This document shows, piece after piece, positions 1 through 7,774 of a stretch of DNA of 64,000 bases. Origin of the DNA: Pancytospora philotis. Lineage: Eukaryota > Microsporidia. The notes under the pieces were generated by a model. It was given only the letters and a program-made list of their open reading frames with translations, had not been told where the DNA came from and did not search any database. Positions within the stretch are counted from its first letter, which is position 1; each line of letters begins with the position of its first letter. The stretch spans positions 34,706 through 98,705 of the forward strand of contig JALRLY010000270.1 in the NCBI GenBank assembly GCA_023647555.1, given 5' to 3'. The translations under genes were made by a program, and so were the position numbers.

Positions 1-820
1 TACAGATGGGGAAATCGAAGGGGAAGATGTAGAGGCACTCGTGCTTGGCGGAGACGAACGAGCCGGCGTACTTGAAATCGCACACGCCGCAGAACATCTC
101 CACAACCTGCTTGTTCATCAGCTTCAGCAGCCCGGCGCCGTGCATGCGCTCCACCAGACCGCGCACGGTGGGCGTGTAGTGGCCAGGCTTGAAGCAGAGG
201 ATGTACAGCAGAGACTGGTACGACACGATGCTGCTCACGCACGTGCTGAGCGGCACGCGCGCCAGGTACTTCATGTATGCGTTGAAGCAGCGGTCGTTGA
301 CGTCGTCGGGCATCGCCCAGCGCACGTACAGCGAGCAGAAGAACGGCACGTACGTGGGCGCGTCCCGCGCCATCCGGCCGACCAGCATCCCGAAGAACTT
401 CAGCCGGTCCAGGCCGTCCATCCTGAGCAGCACGAACTGGATGTTCCGCGTCTGGTTCTTGAACACCGGCTCGATTATCTCGACGACGTCCTGCAACGCA
501 CAGGTGCCGAGCGCGTCCGCGGCGCGCAAAAAGTTTGTAGAAAAAAGATCGATCCGGTCTTTCAGCAGCTGCAACGAATCGGGGAGTGGCGAGTCGCATG
601 CAGCAAACAGCGTATCCCAGTCTTCGTCGTCATCCAGTTCATCGTACGCTGCCGATATTTCCGTGTCGAGCGTCACAAGCGCCGAAAATATCTTCCTGAG
701 CAAGGGTTTTTTTAATAAGGGATCGTCGACGTACTTCAGATAGTCGAGAGCCTTGGCGCTGTCGAGTGTGTGCGCGCCGAGCGAGTCCAGAATCTCCATC
801 CGCTGCTTGTAACTCACCAT
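1..820 (-). CDS. RRN3: RNA polymerase I initiation factor Rrn3/TIF-IA, 3' end outside window
   Basis: Rrn3 binds RNA polymerase I and brings it to the rDNA promoter. The frame is open from an ATG at 820 to the left edge (about 273 codons), so the C-terminus is missing. The visible part is alpha-helical and acidic near residues 60-70 (DELDDDEDW). It ends with LYIFPFDFPIC, which matches the conserved FPFDPY-type block of the Rrn3 family, and the stretch before it (YMKYLARVPLSTC and following) fits the HEAT-like core. The start at 820 is chosen because an A5T4 element lies 16 nt upstream and the next ATG upstream (848) is in another frame. Third codon positions are strongly G/C. Family assignment is by recognition only. 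Confidence 0.72.
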   Translation of the reverse strand, partial: MVSYKQRMEILDSLGAHTLDSAKALDYLKYVDDPLLKKPLLRKIFSALVTLDTEISAAYDELDDDEDWDTLFAACDSPLPDSLQLLKDRIDLFSTNFLRAADALGTCALQDVVEIIEPVFKNQTRNIQFVLLRMDGLDRLKFFGMLVGRMARDAPTYVPFFCSLYVRWAMPDDVNDRCFNAYMKYLARVPLSTCVSSIVSYQSLLYILCFKPGHYTPTVRGLVERMHGAGLLKLMNKQVVEMFCGVCDFKYAGSFVSAKHECLYIFPFDFPIC

Positions 821-836
821 AGCGCAGCGGGATGTT

Positions 837-845
837 AAAAATTTT
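837..845 (-). promoter_or_regulatory. AAAATTTTT element upstream of Rrn3
   Basis: A5T4 run on the + strand, 16 nt upstream of the Rrn3 ATG. This is the same type of element found before most genes in the window and resembles the AAATTT signal described for microsporidian genes. Confidence 0.5.
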
Positions 846-928
846 CATATTTTACCACTGAACAGCAGCTGCCAGTAGATGCACTGGAGGAGCACCGTGT
901 ACTCGAACAGGCGTGCGAGGACGATCAT
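845..928 (-). CDS. possible 27-residue hydrophobic membrane peptide
   Basis: This short ORF has 27 codons plus TGA, starts at the ATG at 928 and ends 24 bp upstream of the Rrn3 start. The peptide is mostly hydrophobic (EYTVLLQCIYWQLLFSG) and could form one membrane helix. What argues for coding is codon use: about 22 of 26 third positions are G or C, as in the conserved genes nearby and unlike the AT-rich spacers. No family is recognised; single-helix subunits such as Ost4 are comparable in size but show no clear match. No A/T element precedes it. Confidence 0.25.
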   Translation of the reverse strand: MIVLARLFEYTVLLQCIYWQLLFSGKI

Positions 929-1293
929 AGCTTATCCCTTGCTATGTTGCACTTATCCAGTTGCACTGCAGAGGCGATGTTAGAAATGCAGGCTTAACCG
1001 AGTTCTTTATTCATTGGCTGCCAATTCATCGACAATGCCCAGGTCGCGATTATCACCCGGACCAGCCCATTATTTTTGCTTGGGCTGCCGTAGCCATGCT
1101 AGGCGCGCGCCGGGCTTTGCGTCCAAATTTTGTCGACAAGTTACTGATCCGATCATATGCCGGTGCCCGTTAACAGCACACTAATACGCAGGATAGCCGT
1201 GCGCGTACACTTTGCGGAGTGCCCGGCGCGCGCGTTTTCACTGGTCAGTGTTACCCGCGCCGCCAAAGAAGTTTTTGCACGCGAGCCCATCCG
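929..1293. other. intergenic spacer
   Basis: No convincing gene. A 46-codon frame (ATG at 1157) runs into the TAF12 start and has no recognisable content. Confidence 0.5.
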
Positions 1294-1596
1294 ATGAATG
1301 CAGAGACGCACTTCCTGTCCTCTGAGAAGCTGTCCGGCGTCACCAAGCGGAAGATAGACCCCGAGGTGGCCAGATCGGTGCAGCTCTTCACAGAGAAAAT
1401 CGTCGCTGACATCGTGAACCGCTCCTCCGTCGTCGCCCGCTTTCTGGGCACGAACATGATCACCGGCTCGGAGGTGGCGCTGGTGATCGAGCGCGACTAC
1501 GACTACACATTCAAGGGACACATATACTTCGACGGGAAGCACCCCGCCAACCCCGAGCACATCTCGTACATGGCCGAGCTCAGCAGACTCAGATAA
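1294..1596 (+). CDS. TAF12: TFIID/SAGA histone-fold subunit TAF12
   Basis: The product has 100 residues, essentially only the histone fold. TAF12 pairs with TAF4 in TFIID (and with Ada1 in SAGA where that complex exists). The pattern KIDPEVARSVQLFTEKIVAD, then a central helix, then ITGSEVALVIERDYDYTF reproduces the TAF12 family pattern in which the last helix reads V.LHLER.WNM. The tail HISYMAELSRLR matches the C-terminal extension. TAF12 is several hundred residues long in yeast, so everything but the fold has been lost. The start is the first ATG of the histone-fold frame, just after a GAGCCCATCC stretch. The stop overlaps an AATAAA signal. Confidence 0.72.
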   Translation: MNAETHFLSSEKLSGVTKRKIDPEVARSVQLFTEKIVADIVNRSSVVARFLGTNMITGSEVALVIERDYDYTFKGHIYFDGKHPANPEHISYMAELSRLR

Positions 1597-1976
1597 ATAA
1601 ACAGAAATTGATGACGTGTCTGATTTTTGTGCTTGCGCACCCGTGCCGCAGATTTTGCTGCAACACAAGTTTTTATGACAGCACTGCGGCACGATTTGTG
1701 AATCGCGTGCACTGTAGGAGTAATGCGCGGGCAGAAGAACGGGGTTCGTCTCGGCACTGCGAACAATGAAAAGTGAAAGTCTAGTAAAACTACGTGCAGT
1801 TGTTGGCAGGGCAGATGACGATATAAAGAGCTTAGTTAGGTAGCAAATATTAAACCAACCGCAGTATTTATTCGATATCGGCTGCGTGCGACCGAATTGT
1901 TCGTACAGAAGCTACCAGACGCCGCGCTTAAATAGGGCCCATAGAGTGTGTAATACGCAATCCGCGTAGAAATGCG
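1597..1976. other. spacer between convergent TAF12 and POP4
   Basis: AT-richer 3' flank shared by two convergent genes. No gene or RNA signal seen. Confidence 0.6.
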
Positions 1977-2489
1977 TTACAGATTCTTGAACTTGCTTTT
2001 GTGGATGCACGGCACGGACCCGAGGAACAGATAGTCGAAGCCGTCGTGGCTGAACGTGTAGTCCCACTGCTTGCGCGGATAGCACCTGGTGCGGTTGTCG
2101 CTGAAAACAACAACTATGGAGTTCTTGCGGTCCTCCGCGATTATCCCCGTCTTCCCGTCAACGGTGATCTCGGCACCCGTCATCTCTGCCTTCACGATTA
2201 TCGGCAGGAATTCCTCGGGCGACAGGCTGCCCTTAAGATTGGATATGTACCGCCGGTGCAGCTCGACCAGAGGCGCCATCTTATCGTGTGTGTACTTTGT
2301 TTTATCCACTCTGGCTATTTTTCCTCTTGTCGGCTGCGCAGCCGCCTTAAGCGGTCTGTTGGTGAAGTCGACGGCCACGCCCTGGTCACGGACCGTCAGC
2401 GGACTCATCTTGGCATCGAAGTGCGCCTCTGCATCGAAGTGCTCGTACTTGGAGCTGTCCGCTTTTTTGCCCCGCATCGCAGCGCTCAT
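1977..2489 (-). CDS. POP4: RNase P/MRP protein subunit POP4 (Rpp29)
   Basis: The product has 170 residues. Pop4/Rpp29 is an RNA-binding subunit of nuclear RNase P and RNase MRP, which mature tRNA 5' ends and cut pre-rRNA. The C-terminal half holds the family's Sm-like barrel: IIVKAEMTGAEITVDGKTG, then IIAEDRKNSIVVVF, then a final strand with FLGSVPCIHK. A helix (LVELHRRYISNLKG) precedes it, as in the family. The N-terminus is basic. The frame continues 7 codons upstream without an ATG, so ATG at 2489 is the start. An A5T3 element lies 19 nt upstream. The gene sits beside the candidate structured RNA at 2697-3023. Confidence 0.8.
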   Translation of the reverse strand: MSAAMRGKKADSSKYEHFDAEAHFDAKMSPLTVRDQGVAVDFTNRPLKAAAQPTRGKIARVDKTKYTHDKMAPLVELHRRYISNLKGSLSPEEFLPIIVKAEMTGAEITVDGKTGIIAEDRKNSIVVVFSDNRTRCYPRKQWDYTFSHDGFDYLFLGSVPCIHKSKFKNL

Positions 2490-2508
2490 TTTGCCTCTCG
2501 TTTTCGCC

Positions 2509-2516
2509 AAAAATTT
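2509..2516 (-). promoter_or_regulatory. AAATTTTT element upstream of POP4
   Basis: Ends 19 nt before the ATG. Same element type as upstream of most genes here. Confidence 0.45.
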
Positions 2517-2696
2517 GCAAGTCCGTATGTGCGAGGAACCACGAGCGCGAACCGTCGGCCTAGCAGCTACGGCACACGTAAAGTGCTACAACTGTCGCGT
2601 TTAATTGGCACTGAGCTGGCCTGCACTACTACTAGCCAACACCACAGATACATACACAAGAAAGCACGTGCACAGTACGAAATTTAATTAACCAAG

Positions 2697-3023
2697 GGAA
2701 GCAACGCAGGCCAAGCCGAGCCGCTCGCAAACCCAGAAGTGCCAAGGGGTGCTGAGAAGCGCCAGGACTGCTGTCAAACTCCCAGCGACAAATAACACCC
2801 CACTGTGCGGGCCCAGAGGACCGTTTCTGCCGCCCCATGCTGCAGCCGCTTCTGTATAAGGAAGCCCCACCCGCCTATCGCCACGGCGCACAGGCCCCCG
2901 GCGAGACCCGCCTAGCCGAAGCAAGACGAGCCCGCCGAATCGCCCCAGCGACCAGCCGCGCGGCCCCTCCCCTGTCGCAAGGAGAGACTGTCCGTGACGG
3001 GTCGCGCCCAAATGCGTGCTTTT
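2697..3023 (+). ncRNA. candidate structured RNA, class unresolved (RNase P/MRP- or SRP-like size)
   Basis: About 325 nt, far more GC-rich than the AT-rich spacers around it and without a convincing reading frame. The two ends are complementary: AAGCAACGCA (2700-2709) pairs with TGCGTGCTT (3013-3021), 9 bp with one bulged A. Just inside one end, a lower stem GCGCG/CGCGC and a 6-bp upper stem of the CTCTCC/GGGGAG type enclose an internal loop, a helix-loop-helix layout like the P3 domain of RNase P/MRP RNAs. A TTTT run at 3020-3023 would terminate Pol III on the + strand. On the - strand the same helices form but no T-run follows, so the strand is uncertain. Conserved RNase P CR-I/CR-V or SRP helix-8 sequences were not recognised. 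Confidence 0.45.
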
Positions 3024-3432
3024 ATGTCTTAGAATTCTGATCACGCCAATCATCTCACTTTTATTGCAATATAGGCCGGGAGCTGCGTTTTCGTCGGAGA
3101 CTTATGCACGGCAGGGTAGCCACTCGGCTCAGCATGCGTTATCCTTGATGAATGTCCTTGCTGGTTTTATTATGCAACTTGTAAGGTGGCCCAATGAAAT
3201 GGTCCATGGAACTTGCGCTGGTGTTACGCGGTGCTATTTTTTATCCGCGTCTGGCTACACGGCGCAGCACCTGCCCCGCTACGCTTGCCAGCAGAGGGTA
3301 TAGCTGGGGAAAGTACTGGCCATTTCGGCATATCTCCCAATACTCGCCTGTAACTGCATGCGTTTGGAAATTCGGCGCGCCTCCCGGGCCCGCGCACCGT
3401 GCTATAAAGCCCCGGGCTTCCCTGCCTTACCC
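3024..3432. other. spacer upstream of the Spc24-like gene
   Basis: No gene recognised. TATAAAG at 3401-3407 lies about 30 nt before the ATG at 3433 and could act as a TATA element. Confidence 0.45.
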
Positions 3433-3990
3433 ATGGAGGAGGAGAAGAACAGCATCAAGGAGCTGGTTGCGCGGATGCGGACGGTGAGCGCGAGCAACTC
3501 GCTCGAGAAGCTGGTGAGCCAGTACAAGCAGCGGACGCGTAAGCTGCAGGGCGTGATCGAGGAGCTCGAGTACAACGTCGCGCTCGTCACCCGCAAGAAC
3601 AACCAGATCGCGACCGAGATCGAGCAGGAGATAATGCAGCAGGGCAAGGTCGTCGGGCAGTTCAGCAAGAACAACAGCGAGCGGCTGCGCATGTCGAAGC
3701 AGTACGTCAACCTCGAGCAGGTGAATGCCAACCTGGAATACGAGATCGCCGACACCAAAAAGAGCACCGAGGAGCTGGAGAACGCAATCAGAGACTACAG
3801 CGGCCCGGCGCAGGAGGTGCTGTACTACGAGCTCATGCGCGGGTTCGGCGTAGACTTTGTAAGCAGAGACGGCGGCGATGCCTGCAAGGTCACCAACACG
3901 AAGAGAAACGATGTGTACTTTATTGAGACGCGGGACAGGCCGGCCGAGGAGGTGTGCGAGGCGGTCTGGGCCGCCATGGCTGATAAATAG
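3433..3990 (+). CDS. SPC24: kinetochore protein Spc24-like
   Basis: The product has 185 residues. Residues 1-120 are a long coiled coil (LEKLVSQYKQRTRKLQGVIE and following); residues 125-185 form a small alpha/beta domain (LYYELMRGFGVDFVSRDGGD, then a KRNDVYFIETRD strand, then a helix with EVCEAVWAAM). A coiled coil ending in a small globule is the plan of the Ndc80-complex subunits Spc24 and Spc25, which link the Ndc80/Nuf2 rod to the inner kinetochore. The final helix with a W after the strand fits Spc24 better, where the family ends in a NYIW-type helix. Spc25 is the main alternative. ATG at 3433 is preceded by TTACCC. Confidence 0.5.
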   Translation: MEEEKNSIKELVARMRTVSASNSLEKLVSQYKQRTRKLQGVIEELEYNVALVTRKNNQIATEIEQEIMQQGKVVGQFSKNNSERLRMSKQYVNLEQVNANLEYEIADTKKSTEELENAIRDYSGPAQEVLYYELMRGFGVDFVSRDGGDACKVTNTKRNDVYFIETRDRPAEEVCEAVWAAMADK

Positions 3991-4462
3991 CTCCGCCCCT
4001 GCTGTCCCTGATGCGCGGCCTGCTCAGAAATCGCAATTAAATAAGGCTTATCCAGCAGCGCGCTCGTGTTTTCTTTTTGCTGCTACGTGGGGGCTTTCCG
4101 CCAACCGCTGCAGCGCCTCTTACTTTTTCGTGTGCGGGTTAAGCGTGTGACATTCGAAAATTAGCCTGTCTGTGCAGCAACCCGCTGGATCATCTTCAGC
4201 GGATAACCAGAAATACAGCCTGCTGGTTTTGGTCTGCTCGCTTTCGTTCGCACGCTCCCCCTTTTTATCGCTGATCAAAAGGAGTTTCTTGCTCGTCGCA
4301 GCACGCGCATTGTGTGAGCCATGGCGCACACTCCATCGTACTTATAGAACTTGCACAGCTCGCATTCGCATTTGCAACGCCCCGGTAGCACCGGAGGGCA
4401 TCGCGCAGTTGATCTGCCCTTCCGCGAGCCATTGGTTAATTCGCCAAACATTTTTCATCCCC
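3991..4462. other. spacer between Spc24-like and PRA1-like genes
   Basis: The PRA1 reading frame is open upstream to 4172, but that part lacks the G/C third-position bias and is judged non-coding. A CCCC run sits directly before the ATG at 4463. Confidence 0.5.
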
Positions 4463-4957
4463 ATGCAGGGGGAATTCGGCGAGGAGGCGCAGCCGCCGAC
4501 GATGATGGTCGACAGGATCGTGCACCTGTACAAAAACAGGGCACCGGCCAGCGAGCTACTGAGTGTCAGCTTCGGATCGGTGCCGACGAGCATCGATGCG
4601 TGCGCGGGCAAAATAAAGAGCGCGGGCCCCAGATTCATGTTCTACTACATGGTGCTGCTCGCCGCTATCAACGTGTTCTTTCTGTTCGCCTGCCGCCTGT
4701 TCATTATCCCAATTGCCATTACGCTCACCGCGGCTGCGCTGGGCTCTGGCCAGATGCGTCTCGGCTCAGACATCGAGGTGACGCCCACGACTGCCGCCAT
4801 AGGCTGCGCAGCCGCGCATCTGATATTCTGCCTGCTCTTCCGCTCCATGATCCACTGCTACATTTCAGTGATTGTGCTTAACATTCTCGGGCTGTTCTTG
4901 CTTGTGACGCACTGCGTCCTCACTGTCCCCAAGGACGACGAGGACGAGAATGTCTAG
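4463..4957 (+). CDS. PRA1/Yip3-family membrane protein
   Basis: The product has 164 residues. A soluble segment (about 1-60) leads through KIKSAGPRFMFYYMVLLAAI into two pairs of hydrophobic helices: residues about 62-93 (with the FIIPIAITL stretch) and about 110-150 (AAAHLIFCLLFRSM, then VIVLNILGLFLLV). The tail is acidic (DDEDENV). This is the layout of PRA1/Yip3 prenylated-Rab acceptors, in which a cytosolic N-terminus is followed by R..N..YY and two hairpin-like hydrophobic pairs. PRA1 proteins act at ER and Golgi membranes and interact with prenylated Rab GTPases; a Rab GDI is at 28328. Assignment rests on topology and weak sequence similarity. Confidence 0.5.
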   Translation: MQGEFGEEAQPPTMMVDRIVHLYKNRAPASELLSVSFGSVPTSIDACAGKIKSAGPRFMFYYMVLLAAINVFFLFACRLFIIPIAITLTAAALGSGQMRLGSDIEVTPTTAAIGCAAAHLIFCLLFRSMIHCYISVIVLNILGLFLLVTHCVLTVPKDDEDENV

Positions 4958-5293
4958 TATGGTGAGAGGCCGCTCAGTATCGAGGCTTATGAATAAATAT
5001 TAGACCAGCTTTTTTGCCACATACATAGGTGGTTGATATTATTGAGGGCTGGTTGGTATTATTGGCGCTCGATGTTTTATTTACTGTCTGTCCGCCTGTG
5101 TTCATATTACGGATCACAGAGCGATGGTTTGGACTACCGCAACACTGGTCGCAATGGCCATTCTATTCAAGATTGAATAAGCAAACGGGCACATGCAAGT
5201 TCCCTTAGGCTTTGCAGCGACACAGAGCAGCTCAGTCACAAACCAATAAACCAATATCTGGGTGGATAATAGACACTAAATATTTATTAGCTT
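4958..5293. other. spacer between convergent PRA1-like and Sec24 genes
   Basis: AT-rich 3' flanks with AATAAA-type signals (4993; on the - strand near 5284). No gene seen. Confidence 0.6.
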
Positions 5294-7354
5294 TTAGCTC
5301 TTCTGTACCTTGAAATGCAGCTTGAAGATGTAGTCGAGCTGGTCTGGGCATCCGTTGATCGCGTCCTCAACCATGTAGCCCATGAACTCGGCCTCGCCGG
5401 GGTCGCCTGCCCGCGCCACGCTGATGCCCATGGGGCGGCCGTGGTGCACAAAGATCTCATCGAGCGCCGCATGCAGAAGCTCGGATTCTTCGTTGTGGGC
5501 AGCGCGCAGCTGCAGCGCGCACGGCCTGCCCGCCCGCTTCTGGTGGCTGCCGCGGCCCGTATCCTCCGGGTCGTCCTCGAAGAGCGCCTCGACCAGGCTC
5601 TGCTCGACGCCGCCGGCGATGTAGATGATAATTGACAGGCCGTTGCACAATATGTAGATATCGTCCGCCTGCACGCTCGTGATGGTCAGCGGCCTGCCCC
5701 GCGTCTCCTTGAGCGTGGAGTAGTCGGAGAGAGCAATGAGGGACGGGTAGAAGAAGCGCAGACACTGCTCCACACCGAAGCTGATAAGCTTTGGCTTGCA
5801 GAGCTGGCTCCTGGTGGCGAGGAGGCCGTTCTTCCCGATGGCCTGTATCAGCGCGGGGAGCGTTTTGAGCGTCTCGGGGAGCACGAACTGCGTGGGCAGA
5901 TTGGAGGTGGAGCACTTGCTGCGGTAGAAGCTGAGGGCCTTGGCGAGCGCCTGCTCCGGGCAGCTGTTCTCTGTAACGAACAGCTTGACCAAAACAGCGA
6001 AGACCGTGTCGGGCGCGATCGCAGCGTAGAACTGGCTGGGCGGGCCGGTCGTGAAGGAGTGGTTGAAGACTCGAAGCTTGGAGGACCCGTCGTAGTCGGT
6101 GAAGCGCACCTGCAGCTGGCAGTACTTGATGCTCTTGGACATCCCGTTGAGCGAAAGCTGGAACGTGGCCGTGCTGTCGGAGGCCATGGCGCTGAGGTGC
6201 GTGTGCGCCAGGTTATCCTCGAGGATCGGCGCGATTACGCCCACCTTCACAAGGTTGTCCGAGAGCTTGAGCACAAGATTGACGTTGTAGACGGTGCGCC
6301 GCGTGCAGACGTGGCGCAGATCGCTCGCCAGCTGCTTGAAGCGCGTCGGCTGGCAAAAATACGCGGAGCCCGACGTGTAGAAAGAAAGCGTGAAGATGCT
6401 GTTGCCCTGCGACGTGGGCAGATCGGTGAAGACATCAACGGTCGTATTCGGTGCCTCGCGCAGGAAGCTCTCGTAGTCCAGCGTGGCGTGCACAGAGGCG
6501 GTGAACCAGACCGCCTTCACGCCCGCGCACGCCTTCGAAATGCTCTTGAGTATATTTACAAAGCAGCCCACGTTCGACTCCCGCACGTCCTGCCGCTCCT
6601 CGCGGATGAGCGCGAGAATCCGCCCGATGCTCTGCGAATCCGTGCTCTTGAAAAATATGTTGGGACCGAACTCAGGCATCTCGCTGTCGAGGACGCGCAC
6701 GACAGACAGCGCGGGCGTGCTGGAAAACACGGTGATCCCGCGGTTGAGCACCACAAAGCACACGTTCTCGTACATCCCCTGGAAATTCTCGTCGGCGAGC
6801 ACCTCCTCAATCACACCAAGCGCGTCGGCCGCCCAGGCCAGCGTGAAATCGAGCACAAGCACGAACACCGGCTTCGCCAGCGCGGGCTCAGCATCGGTGA
6901 CGCACTCAACGGTCGAGAGGCGCAGATTGTCCGTGTATTTGATGCCCCGCGCCTTCATCCCGCATATATTGCAGAGGTACTCCGCGTCGACGCTCTTCGT
7001 GAAGCAGGAGTAGTAGCTGCGGCAGTACCAGCAGCGGTCCAGCCCGTCCACCGTGCTGAACGTCCCGCAGTCGGAGAACGGGCTGGCGACCAGCGCAAGC
7101 GGCAGCCCGGTGCTCGAGAGGCTGTACTCTGAGACCGGCAGCACGTAGAACGTGGAGCGCAGAAAGTACGGGTCGGTGTTGTACCGCTCCGAGACGATGC
7201 ACTCGGTCGTGGACAGGAACGGCGGGACGTTCTGCGTCTCGTATACATCGTATTTGTACTGGTCATTAAAAAGCTCGTCAGGTATCTGCGGCACCTTAAT
7301 CTGCTTTTTCTGCTGCACGCTCGCATCGCTCATGGGCCTTCCTAAACTTTTCAT
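5294..7354 (-). CDS. SEC24: COPII coat cargo adaptor Sec24, paralogue A
   Basis: The product has 686 residues. Sec24 pairs with Sec23 in the COPII inner coat and selects ER cargo. In order: a short N-terminus (VPPFLSTTECIVSERYNTDP), a zinc finger with CWYC and CNIC pairs near residues 105-130, a trunk domain beginning PVFVLVLDFTLAW, beta-sandwich and helical regions, and a C-terminal gelsolin-like domain (DDIYILCNGLSIIIYIAGG, near residues 585-605) ending in a Q-LDYIFKLHF helix. Yeast Sec24 is over 900 residues, so the disordered N-terminus is missing. The start could be 7354, 4 nt after an AAATTTTT element, or the in-frame ATG at 7333 after a GGCCC. A second, more typical Sec24 lies at 60249. 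Confidence 0.75.
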   Translation of the reverse strand: MKSLGRPMSDASVQQKKQIKVPQIPDELFNDQYKYDVYETQNVPPFLSTTECIVSERYNTDPYFLRSTFYVLPVSEYSLSSTGLPLALVASPFSDCGTFSTVDGLDRCWYCRSYYSCFTKSVDAEYLCNICGMKARGIKYTDNLRLSTVECVTDAEPALAKPVFVLVLDFTLAWAADALGVIEEVLADENFQGMYENVCFVVLNRGITVFSSTPALSVVRVLDSEMPEFGPNIFFKSTDSQSIGRILALIREERQDVRESNVGCFVNILKSISKACAGVKAVWFTASVHATLDYESFLREAPNTTVDVFTDLPTSQGNSIFTLSFYTSGSAYFCQPTRFKQLASDLRHVCTRRTVYNVNLVLKLSDNLVKVGVIAPILEDNLAHTHLSAMASDSTATFQLSLNGMSKSIKYCQLQVRFTDYDGSSKLRVFNHSFTTGPPSQFYAAIAPDTVFAVLVKLFVTENSCPEQALAKALSFYRSKCSTSNLPTQFVLPETLKTLPALIQAIGKNGLLATRSQLCKPKLISFGVEQCLRFFYPSLIALSDYSTLKETRGRPLTITSVQADDIYILCNGLSIIIYIAGGVEQSLVEALFEDDPEDTGRGSHQKRAGRPCALQLRAAHNEESELLHAALDEIFVHHGRPMGISVARAGDPGEAEFMGYMVEDAINGCPDQLDYIFKLHFKVQKS

Positions 7355-7358
7355 TTTC

Positions 7359-7366
7359 AAAAATTT
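7359..7366 (-). promoter_or_regulatory. AAATTTTT element upstream of Sec24 A
   Basis: 4 nt upstream of the ATG at 7354 and 25 nt upstream of the alternative ATG at 7333. Confidence 0.45.
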
Positions 7367-7774
7367 CAGTCCGGGCGCTGCTGCTGCTCGGGCTGCGCGC
7401 GCCGTGGCTGGCACGCCCACTCCCGGCCGAGCAGCAATTAAATCGCACCTGCTCCTTTGTTGTAACGATGCGCGTGCACGTCTTCCACGTTTGCACACTC
7501 TTAATGTGTGTTTGGCAACAAAGCACTGACAACAAACGCGCCGTATTATGAAAATCACCCGCCTATGCATTCATGTCTACCAAATCTGCGTTATCCATTA
7601 CTGCCACCGACAGCGCTGGGCCGCTGCATCCTGCCTGAGCGGCGCACGACTGAAAAATAAGACGAGACATTCCGCTGCCGCTCCGGTCATCATTAGCGCC
7701 TGCAGGGAAACCAAGAATAAAGCAGCTTTTCTAGAGCCTGTTTGTGATGGCAACGCATTTCATTCAACAATTTA
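7367..7774. other. spacer between Sec24 A and tandem family member A
   Basis: No gene seen on either strand. Confidence 0.55.

Noticed and set aside
1157..1297. 46-codon frame overlapping the TAF12 start
   Set aside because: Mixed codon bias and no recognisable content.
2688..3053. 121-codon - strand frame across the candidate RNA
   Set aside because: No motif or start signal; paired ends and hairpins explain the GC content better.
6059..7132. 357-codon open frame antisense to Sec24 A
   Set aside because: Low-complexity R/H/E/V composition typical of reversed biased codons.
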